The notes under the pieces were generated by a model. The model was not told where the DNA came from. It saw only the letters and a program-made list of their open reading frames with translations, and searched no databases. A stretch of DNA of 64,000 nt from Achatina immaculata (Eukaryota; Mollusca; Gastropoda; Stylommatophora; Achatinidae), in contig CM019717.1 in the NCBI GenBank assembly GCA_009760885.1, positions 52,840,530-52,904,529 of the forward strand. Reading direction: 5' to 3'. Of the stretch, positions 48,346 through 58,442 are shown one piece after another. How positions within the stretch are numbered: position 1 is the stretch's first letter; each line of letters begins with the position of its first letter. The translations under genes were made by a program, and so were the position numbers.

Positions 48346-48647
48346 AAAGGTTCACAATCAGGCTCCGGCGTCAATGCATTCAGGACAGCCCTATATAATG
48401 TTCCGCCACATGCAGTAGCATCCTTCCAAGAGTATGTTTGCTAATAGTTCTCATCAAGTGTTGGTTCTTTACTATGCGTTTTTCTGACACACAGTTCAGG
48501 TTTCCTACGAGCACCCTTAATTTGTCCTAACTCCAGCAATCGTTTCAAACAATGTTATTCCACTCCCGTTCTTTATTTTCCCCGCCGTCTGTCCAATACG
48601 GTCTTTGCAATGTCACTCTTGTTCATTTTCAGCCTGACATTTATTTT

Positions 48648-48712
48648 ACCTGGGGTTTCCTTAGGAAAACAGAGCAGCGAGGGCAGATGCTGTCATCCCT
48701 ACCTCAAATGTT
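48648..48712 (+). mobile_element. SINE 3' core fragment
   Basis: ACCTGGGGTTTCCTTAGGAA, CAGCGAGGGCAGATGCTG and the following ATCCCTACC match the downstream core of the SINE at 47,796-48,013. Confidence 0.55.
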
Positions 48713-49089
48713 GTAGTAGACTAGAGATATGGGAGCACTAACACTTCACACACCTGCTGTATGCTACTGGGCATTTTTCATCGCGCACCTGAGCCAAATA
48801 AGCGGTGATTCCATCAGCTTAAGTTTTAAACACAGGAAAGAAGTCAAATGGCGTTTATCATATTCTCGCAAATGCATGTACAATGCATATATATAATTAT
48901 ATAAGGCTTGATTTGTACAGGGCGGCTTAGAGCATTTCGTTATTTCAGCTTACGAAGCACTGCTTTCTTTGTTAAGAAAAGTATCAAACCAAACAATATT
49001 AGTATAATTTACGGCGAACAAAACAAGTTAAGAGTCTGTCAATAACGGAATTTGTATAAAAGACCAGATTTTTCTCATATTGACCGTTT

Positions 49090-49605
49090 CGACTTTACTG
49101 AACTACTGAAGAAGGTTATGTCAGCTGTTAAAGAAAGATCCATATCAATGGAAACAAGATTCCGAATACTTAAATGTTAGATCGAGCCAATTATGTTTTA
49201 TGGATGTGAAGCATGGTCTATGAGTAAGAGAGTACAGAGAGAAATGGAGGCCATGGAAATGTAATTTATAAGAAGGATGTTGAAGGTTCCATGGACAGCT
49301 AAGAAAACCAATGAAGAAGTCTTAAGAGAGGCTGGAGTTAAAAAGCAAATTATAGCAAAGATCAGAGGCAGACAAGCGAGATTTATAGAACATTTTCTGA
49401 GAAGAGAAAAATTGAAACACACTGTGGCAGTTGGAAAAATTGAGGAAAGAAAAGACAGGAAGACAGAGAGAGAAAGAGAGAGAAGTTACTGGACGGGCTG
49501 TAAGTGTGCCTAGGAAGAAAGTCACCAGCGAATCTGATAATCAACGAAAAAGACAAGTGAAATGTGGAGAGAATCGCCTACACCACGCGGCATGGAACTT
49601 AGAAT
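49090..49605 (+). mobile_element. LINE 3' fragment
   Basis: Pieces read IEPIMFYGCEAWSMSKRVQR, IRRMLKVPWTAKKTNEEVL, KIRGRQARFIEHFLRREK, and AVGKIEERKDRK, ending NRLHHAAWN. Stops at 49,180 and 49,264 and a frameshift at about 49,470 break it. It lies about 350 bp upstream of retroposon copy C. Confidence 0.65.
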
Positions 49606-49945
49606 TAATGAAGCCAGACGAGAAACATTTTCTAAACAAGTTAACGCGTGGATGATTCCGCTAATATTCCTTCTGTGGAGGTGATCAAACTATGAAGCCT
49701 AGTTTGTGTTTCATGTTCTGGTCTCCTTGTATGTAATAAAGCATGCATGAAAGAAGCCCTCGGCGTCTGGGATACGTTATTTTACAAGTCTGTCTCCCGC
49801 CTTGCTCCTCTGTGGGTATTATTCTATGTTCCGAGATTTGTTTTCATTGGTAGATATTATCATTGGGTGTATGACGTAGGCATGAACAGTCCTGCTTCTC
49901 TTGAGCACGTGTTTTCTGATGTCATGCAACAGATCTAACTCTGAT

Positions 49946-49956
49946 TGTCTGCTTGT
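49946..49956. repeat. Target-site duplication of copy C, left
   Basis: TGTCTGCTTGT directly abuts the GAA-rich tail of copy C and is identical to 51,845-51,855. Confidence 0.85.
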
Positions 49957-51199
49957 CTTCTTCTTCTTCATCTTCTTCGTTCGCTTCTACCACCAAAACC
50001 GCACTGTGATCCTATTGAATTTGCGCCTGTGGTCCTCGTTAGGTCCCGTGGCCTCCTGTGTGGTCCCCGAAAGGACCACACGAGATCCCCGAGAGGACCA
50101 CACGGGGTTCAGAGTATCGCAGGGCTTTAGCCTGTATTCTTGGTGGGTCTCAGAAGCGGGATTGCGTGACACCGTGGTTTTCGTTGCACCAGTTTAATCT
50201 AGAGTTGGACTTTCTCACCGGAAGACCTCGACGTGTTTAGGATATCAGTGCATACCTGCTGGGTGAGAGGCGGTTGCCCATCCAGTCTAGCGTTGGACTT
50301 TCTCACTGGAAAACCTCAGCGTAATTAGGATGCGCATACATCCCCGCCGGGTGAGAGGTGGTTGCCAGTCTAGACTGCCCTGGTCCAGTGTCTCCGACTT
50401 CAGCATTTTGTGGTTGTGGCCGCTACCCTTCCTAGTTGTGACCAGGATGGAGCTTTTGTCCAGGAGGACGAATCCTAGCCACTAGTGACTTCCACCCCTG
50501 AGTTGAGCCGGTTTAGGCATATTATCCCAGTATGGGCGTGTTTGGGACGTGACCGACCTCTAGAGCAGAGGTACCGTCACATGCATAGCCTTCAAGATTC
50601 ACCCCTAGTGTGAGCCGGTTTAGGCAAAATTCACCAGTATGGGTGTATATCAGGCGTGACCGACCTCTAGAGCGGAGGTGGCATGACATGTGTAGCCATC
50701 AAGTTCCACCCCTGGTGTGTGCCGGTTTAGGCATATTTCACCAGTGTAGGTGTATTTCGGACGTGGCCGGCCTCTAGAGCAGAGGCGCCGTGATATGTGT
50801 AGCTCTCGCAGCGATACTACTGGACATACCGATTAAATTTCACTTTATCCTTTCCACCACCTTTTCACATCGGCGCCGCACAGCAACCTTTATTTCTTTT
50901 CCGCATTTTCTTCCTTGACTGAGAGGAGCTTCACTCCACACGCGGCATTCGAAGAGTCTCGCCTGCAGTGTCTTAACCTCTGGGATAAGCTGGTTCATGC
51001 ATTTCACCCGATATGACTGCACTCAGGACGTGTCTGACCTCCAGACCAGAGGTGCCGTGATTTGACTGTTTGCTTCACTTTATCCTTTCTACCACCTTTT
51101 CCGCAGTGATGCTGCTCGGCAGCCGCATTTGCACCTTTCTTCATTGGCCGGGAGGAGCACCGCTCCACGCACGGCAGTTGAAGAATCTCGCCAGCACCG

Positions 51200-51350
51200 G
51201 CCACAGTTATCCAAGTAGGATCGTGTCATCTAAGGAACCTCGACTGATTTAATGAGCCATTCGCGGTTTCACCGTGAGACAGTGTGAACTTAGACATGCA
51301 TGGCTTTATCTTTGAGACAAGCATATGACTACTGGCAGGATCAACCAGAT
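51200..51350 (-). pseudogene. 18S rRNA 5' fragment (nt 1 to about 151) in copy C
   Basis: On the minus strand it begins CTGGTTGATCCTGCCAGTAG, the near-universal start of eukaryotic 18S rRNA. It then contains CGAATGGCTCATTAAATCAG and CACGATCCTACTTGGATAAC before an abrupt switch to the retroposon body. It is a truncated, retroposed copy and not a functional rRNA gene. The molluscan-type sequence supports the taxonomic guess. Confidence 0.9.
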
Positions 51351-51844
51351 AGCTTTCTTCACCCAACCTTAGTCGGATATCTACTGACAGACCGACGCGG
51401 GGCAAGGGAGACAGCGCTCTGCTCAGAGCGGATCCCTTTCTACCCCGGCGGCGTTTCACTTCCTTTAACCGGCGGGGGTGGCCGGCGGCTCTCTCTGCTC
51501 TAGCGAACGAGAAGAGAGCCCAGCCGCCCACAACAAACACACATTACATACTGCAGACCCGATAATCTTTGCTAGAGATGGGCCAATTTCGAGACCATCG
51601 GTCGACAAAACCGTACTACATCGTTAGGACGAACCTGGCTGGCTAGCTGCTTACATTCTTCACTCGACGGACAAACCACTTGCTTCTGCATCGAAACAAC
51701 TTAACTCTCGCCGTCCGGGAAGGGAGCGAAAGCCTGTCTCCCCACGCACGGAACTCGAGAGCGCTTTTTCGGCAAAAGAACGGTCGGGCTGCGCAACAAC
51801 AGCAGCCCGCGCTGTGTAGCTCGGTGCGGCTCTGCGCGGCTGAC
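51351..51844 (-). pseudogene. pre-rRNA 5' external transcribed spacer fragment in copy C
   Basis: It lies immediately upstream (minus strand) of the 18S fragment. It aligns throughout with 23,017-23,504 in copy A, with few differences, and both end at the same base (plus-strand text GCGGCTGAC, then unrelated flanks). GC-rich, it contains CGCGGGCTG and GAAAAAGCGC stretches. Identity as 5' ETS follows from its position directly upstream of 18S in both copies. Confidence 0.8.
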
Positions 51845-51855
51845 TGTCTGCTTGT
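51845..51855. repeat. Target-site duplication of copy C, right
   Basis: TGTCTGCTTGT directly follows the first base of the pre-rRNA-derived head of copy C and is identical to 49,946-49,956. Confidence 0.85.
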
Positions 51856-53949
51856 AAATGTAGTAGTTTTCTGTGACCTCTGTTTGACATTGATGGTTTG
51901 AGGGAAAATTATACTGGCTATTATCGGTCAGTATTTTAATTGACAAAGGATTTCAGGTCTTTAAATGTCAGTGTATGTCTGTGTAACGATATTAAATTCC
52001 GCGTCCTCTTTACGCCATTATCTACTCACTGGCACACACATCCCACCTGTATCATCCAAGAGAAGGAAATGTTATTCGATTACAAATAAACTGAACACTC
52101 GTACAAAGCTAATACTCGTACTCATACAAGCCGGATATCCGTACTCGTACAAGCTGAGTACTCGTGCTAGCACAAGCTAGATATCTGCACTAGTACAAGC
52201 AGCGTTCTGGTACTAAAACAAGCTATATACAACAACATATAAAACAAGCAAGTACCAGTACTAACAAAGCATTCGTAATCGTTCAAGATGGGTGATCATG
52301 ATACCTAGTAATTCAAGCAAAATGCGCTGAAACTAAGCTAAAAACATTTCTGTGATATGTGGCCTATTAGAAATCTGTATCTGAAAGCCACTTTCCCTTT
52401 TTCATACAATAATTATGCGTATATCTTAAACTGCAAATTATATTTTTTATGAATGACAGCTTATTAATATATTTTAATTAAAATGCATTTCTTGTTTTGG
52501 GTTTTTTTTCCCATCCAGTTTCATCTAACAGCATTTGCATGCCTGACATATGATTTGATCTCTTTGGTAGCGTATCTAATATTGTATGCGTTATTATTTT
52601 GCTCCGTAGAGAACAATTACAAACATTAGTTCTTTTTGCTGTATAGGTTGTCATATTATATTATTTACTTACGAATTATACATTTTGTTATTTACGATGT
52701 ATTTATTCTAAAGTACAGCGGATCTCAGCGCATAACGAAAACCTCGACTAGCGAACATTTGCTTTGTTCGAGTCAGCGCTTGTCTTCAGTAAACTATCCA
52801 TGCCATGGATTTTCCCCTCCTTAAGAACAACTCATTAATGAGAATAAATCAAGATAACAGTGCACAGGTCACTCATTAAAATTCGCCAATAAAATCTCTC
52901 ATTTTATCTGACAATGTTTCAGCCTTTCTGTGTTTAACAGATCTAGAGTTTTCCAACAATTATTGAATAAATTATTTGATTAGTTACGCTGAAGTCTACT
53001 GTATATTGTACAGACTTTATTTAATTAATGCATAATCATACTTTAACTTCACTAACCAATATCTCATATATATTTCTGCATGTGTATTTCAGGCGTGTCA
53101 ACAGAGAAACATCAGGATTCATCAGGAAACATTCGATGATTTTTTTATTTTTATTTTCATTTTCAGTGTTTAATATATTTATAGTGTGGTATATATTTAT
53201 GAAAACTGAAAACTATTTTTGAAGATTTTTTAAAGATTATTTTGCCTATGAACTATATTGTACAGTAAAAATATCGTTCTGCCATCAAATTAATCGAGAG
53301 TTTGACATAATTAAATTATTGCCTTTTTCCAATATCTAACTTAATTTAACTGCACAGTTTCATTTCGTCTGTTTTTCCTTGTCCCGTTTTTATGTTTTTC
53401 AACACGCTGTGCACTCAGAGAAAAGCATATATTCTTCTGACTCATAGTTGTTATTTTATTTATGTAACACTTCATTACTCTCATTATTTTTATGTTATTT
53501 ACGTAACACTCCGTTACTCTCTGTACGCAGGCATTTTTGTGTGGAAGTTTAATTTAATGCGCGTCATCCTTGCGCTCACACGTTCTTTTCCCTCATTAGA
53601 GTGTAAGGTACCAATTTTTACGTTGCATATATCGGACGGCGTGAGTACTAGGCCTTCAAGTTACAGCCTCTGTGTAAGAAACACTTCACTGTCGACTAAT
53701 CTACTTCCGATGACGAAATTCAGTTATATTTAACTTCCATTGATTGTTTCTCGCTTAAATCTCACGGATAAAAGATTATCTTACAAGTACCTAAAATACT
53801 GAGTTTCATGGCTTTGGGATGGCCAGTTTTAGAAAAGAAATCACAGAATGAATCACTCACTGATTTAAGTGTTTTGGTCTCATGCTTCACTCCTTGTTGC
53901 TGCAGTTTTCACAGAGTCGTAAAGCTTCGCTGGCATGAAAAACAGAAAG

Positions 53950-54920
53950 TAACGTAGAGAGGAACATCTCTGGTGATAGATGTGGGTGAAAATAGTTAGA
54001 AAGCTCGTAGAGAGGAACATCTCTGGTAATAGATGTGGGTGAAAATAGTTAGAAAGCTCGTAGAGAGGAACATCTCTGGTAATAGATATAGGTGAAAACA
54101 GAAAGTTCTTAGAGAGGATAATCTCTGGTAATAGATATGGGTGAAAATAGTTAGAAAGCTCATAGAGAGGAACATCTCTGGTGATAGATGTGGGTGAAAA
54201 TAGTTAGAAAGCTCCTAGAGAGAAACATCTCTGATAATAGATATGGGTGAAAACAGTTAGAAAGCTCCTAGAGAGGAACATCTCTGATAATAGATGTGGG
54301 TGAAAATAGTTAGAAAGCTCTTAGAGAGGATCATCTCTGGTAATAGATATGGGTGAAAATAGTTAGAAAGCTCATAGAGAGGAACATCTATGATAATAGA
54401 TGTGGGTGGAAACAGTTAGAAAGCTCCTAGAGAAGAACATCTATGGTAATAGATGTGGGTGAAAATAGTTAGAAAGCTCCTAGAGAGGAACATCTCTGAT
54501 AATAGATGTGGGTGAAAATAGTTAGAAAGCTCCTAGAGAGGAACATCTCTGATAATAGATGTGGGTGAAAATAGTTAGAAAGCTCTTAGAAAGGAACATC
54601 TCTGATAATAGATGTGGGTGAAAATGTGGGTGAAAACAGTTAGAAAGCTCCTGGAGATGAACATCTCTGGTGATAGATGTGGGTGAAAATAGTTAGAAAG
54701 CTCCTAGAGAGGAACATCTCTGATAATAGATGTGGGTGAAAATAGTTAGAAAGCTCCTAGAGAGGAACATCTCTGATAATAGATGTGGGTGAAAATAGTT
54801 AGAAAGCTCTTAGAAAGGAACATCTCTGATAATAGATGTGGGTGAAAATGTGGGTGAAAACAGTTAGAAAGCTCCTGGAGATGAACATCTCTGGTGATAG
54901 ATATGGGTGAAAATAGTTTC
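53950..54920. repeat. 53-bp minisatellite, about 18 units
   Basis: AGAAAGCTCCTAGAGAGGAA then CATCTCTGATAATAGATGTG and GGTGAAAATAGTT. A longer block containing an extra ATGTGGGTGAAAAC and CTGGAGATGAAC occurs at about 54,620 and again about 230 bp later, a higher-order duplication. Confidence 0.93.
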
Positions 54921-54984
54921 TGTACAGAGATAAAAGTAGAAGCTTGAACTCCAGAAGATTACTCAACCGACAAGCCACTCCACT

Positions 54985-55045
54985 ACGATGTACCCTACGA
55001 TGTACCATATGATGTACCCTACGTTGTACCCTACGATGTACCCCT
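54985..55045. repeat. Short GATGTACCCTAC tandem repeat
   Basis: Four to five 12-bp units with one CATATGATGT variant. Confidence 0.85.
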
Positions 55046-56051
55046 CAAAAGTTCACTGGCTGAACCAAGTGACCGGTGCGGATATCTTGTTCTGTGATGC
55101 CTGAAACGCTACACAGAAATTTGTCACAAAAAAAAAAAAAAAGAAAACCGACTTACATGCACATAAAAACCTCCAGCATTCGTCTATTTTTCTTTCACAC
55201 TCTGCGTTAAAATTTATCACATTATGTGACATGTCTTCATACAGATTCAGAATTTAAGAGACATTTATAATTTTTCGTGTCTCAACTCTTTTTACTGATG
55301 AATTATTTTCTGCCTTATGTCAGATCTTTTAGAAGCTGTGGAAAATAGAACTTAGAAAGAAGTTACTCTATAATCTCAAAGCATGGGTTGGATTAGAAAT
55401 GTACTATTTTTCATTTTACTTAGACTTCGTCTTCGTCTATGTACTGCACCGAACACTGATTAGAGCTGGTGTTCCAAGACCTGCTAATATTGTTTTGGAA
55501 CGAAAGAGATAAATGTCAGGCCATTGTAACTAAACTTTTAAAAGTCAATAATGAAATTTAAATTTCACGTGAGATAGAACATGACATATAATTCCACTCT
55601 CCCCCCCCCCAACTCCTCCCCTCCCACCCCCACCCCCCACCACTCCACATGAAACTCATAACAGTTTAAAATTCGCTGTCAACTTATGTTCTGTAAATGT
55701 TTACCTGCACAACGTCTGTGGCAGATGATGTGAAGTTATTAGTTTACTAGTCACTTTTATCACAGATCTTATTTAGGAGTGTCTGCGGATACAAATTGTA
55801 ATAAAAGTTTAGGACCGAAATCATAGCAGATCTGGGGACAATTTTGTTAATAGATCTCTTGATATTTTCTTCTCCTATGACTTTGTTATAGAGCGTAGCG
55901 TATCACGTGATCTATTTGCATGCCCTTGTCTCATGCTTATCTCCTTGTTGTAGCCTCGTTCGCTTTCAACGTTCACGGGGAAATGTTTCATTTGAGATTA
56001 TTGGTATTATTTGTGTGCCTGAATGAAAGTCATTACGGAAAAGAATACGAA

Positions 56052-56054
<3 letters not shown>

Positions 56055-56095
<41 letters not shown>
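56055..56095. repeat. (GA)n microsatellite
   Basis: GA run of about 18 units. Confidence 0.93.
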
Positions 56096-56096
<1 letters not shown>

Positions 56097-56215
56097 GAGG
56101 GGAGAGAATAATGCAGTATAATGCACTGTCATCTAATCTCATAAGACCAAAATATATATAAATGTAACGATATATCTACTATTCTTATCTTATATCTTAT
56201 ATCCTTCCCGTGCCG

Positions 56216-56745
56216 TTAAACGTCACATAGGGCTCGCAAAGTAGTTCGACAATTTTTCCTGTCTTCGGTGAGTCTTTCAACCTCATCAAAGGATTTTATG
56301 CCTGTTAATTTGGCTTCTCTTAACAATGTCCTCTTCAGAGTTTCACGCGGTCTGCCTCTTTTTCTTCGGCCTGCTGTGTTCCACTTGATAGCTTGTTTTG
56401 GGATTCTCTGATCATTTCTTCTCATCAAGTGACTAACATATGTCAATCTCCTTCTCCTGATCACCCATGAGACTGGTTGTTGTTCAGTCATCTGTCTTAT
56501 CTCTGCATTGTTCGTGAATTCGTTCCACTTGATGCCGAGTATTTTCCTTATGCATTTGTTTTCTAAAGAGTTTAATTTCTTGTCTATTTCTTTAGTTGTT
56601 TTCCAGCTTTCACATGCATAAATGAGGGTGGATATTATATATTTGAATTGAATAGTCTTAGCTTGGTTTTTTTGCTTATAACTTTTGAATTCCACATGTT
56701 CTCAAGATTCTTGAAGATTGATGCTCATATCTACTATTAGCAGCA
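56216..56745 (-). mobile_element. LINE 3' fragment with 159-codon open frame, antisense in intron 3
   Basis: The frame reads STLIYACESWKTTKEIDKKL, NKCIRKILGIKWNEF, SWVIRRRRLTYVSHLMRRND, GRRKRGRPRETLKRTLLREA. It matches the copies at 20,830 and 25,500 but is much less decayed. Confidence 0.75.
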
Positions 56746-57169
56746 AATAATTCTAGAATATGTGTAATGATTCACCACATATTAGAAAATATTCCAGAAT
56801 TATTTCTGGCCATCTTTTTTCCTAATGTCGAAGTCAGAAGCAGTGGGTCAAGCGGTGAGCTGACTGACAACAATGACAGGAAATGACGGAAATGATTGAC
56901 GGAAAGAGATCCGTTTCTTTGTAACAAATTTCTACAAAAACCTGTGAACAAAGACTATAACCAACTTTCAATGTGGATGCGGAATAAATTGATGATGGTG
57001 GTGGTAGCTGAGGTGGTGGTGGTGGTGGTAGTGATGATGATGATGATTGTAATTGGTAATTCAGTATTCGCTGAAAGGAAGTCTATGGGAACATTTATAG
57101 CGCAGTATAACGGTTAGTATTCTTCATTTATATACAAAGAAAGAGCGAGAAAAGAATAGGAGAGTAAAA

Positions 57170-57890
57170 GAGTGATAAAGGTAGGGGAATAGAGGAAATA
57201 GAGGAAGAAGGGAGAGGGAGAAGGAGCGTAAGAGAAAAGAGAGAGAAAGAAAGAAAGACAGAGAAGAGAGAGAGAATGAATGAATGAATGAATGAATGAT
57301 CTTTATTTTTAAAGGGTAAAGAATTGAGAAAAGGAGAGAGAGAGAAAAGGAGAGAGAGAGAGAAAAAGAGAGAAAGAGAGAGAAAATGAGAGAGAGAAAA
57401 GGAGAGAGAGAAACGAGAGAATTAAAAAAGGGAGAGAGAGAGAGAAAAGGAGAGAGAGAGAGAAAAGGAGAGAGAGAAAAAGAGAGAGAGAGAAACGAGA
57501 GAATTAAAAAAGGGAGAGAGAGAGAAAAAAGAAAGAGAGAGACAGAACGGAAGAAAGAGCATGAGAGAGAAAGGAAGCGAGAGAAAGGAAGAAAGAGAGA
57601 ATGAGAGAAAGAAGAGATAGAGAGAGAAAGAGAGAAGAGACAGAGAGAGAAGAGACAGAGAGAGACAGGGAGAGAAGAGACAGTGTGAGAGAGAGAGAGA
57701 AGAGACAGAGAGAAGAGATAGAGAGAGAGACAGGGAGAGAAGAGACAGTGAGAGAGAGAGAAGAGACAGAGAGAAGAGATAGAGAGAGAGACAGGGAGAG
57801 AAGAGACAGTGAGAGAGAGAGAGAAGAGACAGAGAGAGGAGAGAGAAGAGACAGAGAGAGAGAAGAGATAGAGACAGAGAGAAGAGACAC
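57170..57890. repeat. Long purine (GA-rich) tract
   Basis: About 720 bp almost free of pyrimidines on the plus strand, built of GAGAGA, GAAAGAGA and AGAAGAGACAGAGAG units, with a (GAAT)n patch at 57,275-57,300. Its complement gives a false Ser/Leu-rich frame of 296 codons. Confidence 0.93.
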
Positions 57891-58442
57891 AGAGCTGTGT
57901 GAAAATGTTAACCGTTTCCAGCTCTCCTGCAGTAACTTTTATTATAAGATGTAAAGAAAGAAAGATGGCTGAATCTCCTAGTCTCCTGATTTTGTCTGAA
58001 CTGAGATGCACCAAAGTCCGTACACATTAGCAGCAATGCCGCGCTGTGTGCATGCAAGTCCTGGACTTGAGCGTACACAAAATTAGAAATTGGGCACCCA
58101 GGATATTCAACTTGTCATAGTAAAAAAAAAAAAACCCGGGCTTTGAAATATTTGTGGACCATACTTGAAAACTGGGCTCTGGCCTATCAGTAACCCAAGG
58201 AGTGGGAAATAGATCGCAAGTTAATATAGTGGACCACGTTGTTGGATGCGAACTCAGTTATATCAGGAGGAAAACTGTGTGGGAAATCCAGACTCCAGAA
58301 AATCTATGGGGGCCATAGTCTGGGAAATGGGCTCCGGGATATCTATGGGGCCTTAGTTTGGGAAATGGGCCCCGGGATATCTGTGCTGATACTCTTATTA
58401 ACACGTCCCCTTGAATTAATAAGTGGATTTTTCTTGCCCTAG

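Larger units (their letters stand above)
49957..51844 (-). mobile_element. rRNA-headed composite retroposon, copy C (intact, with target-site duplication)
   Basis: Read on the minus strand, it starts at 51,844 with GTCAGCCGCGCAGAG. It contains about 494 bp of pre-rRNA 5' external transcribed spacer, then 151 nt of the 5' end of 18S rRNA (51,350 down to 51,200), then a 1,243-bp body, and ends in a GAA-rich tail (49,957-49,980). The sequence TGTCTGCTTGT occurs exactly at both edges (49,946-49,956 and 51,845-51,855), an 11-bp target-site duplication. The body consists of tandem modules: about 105-bp units with a CTCTAGAG core, and about 110-bp units with ACCTCTCACCC and GAGAAAGTCC. No protein frame is seen, so it must be mobilised in trans, presumably by a LINE machinery. 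GAA-tailed LINE relics are present in this window. Confidence 0.85.
44433..58442 (+). other. Intron 3 of the secreted-protein gene (about 14 kb)
   Basis: Begins GTATGT and ends TTGCCCTAG. Assigned contents are listed separately. No feature is seen in 44,600-45,360, 46,090-47,215, 47,250-47,790, 48,720-49,080, 49,610-49,945, 51,860-53,930 (except a loose CGTACTCGTACAAGC repeat at 52,090-52,270), 55,050-56,050, 56,750-57,170 and 57,900-58,440. Confidence 0.65.

Noticed and set aside
57124..58014. 296-codon Ser/Leu-rich minus-strand frame
   Set aside because: It is the complement of the purine-rich simple repeat; composition is explained by GAGA units, with no start context or splice sites.
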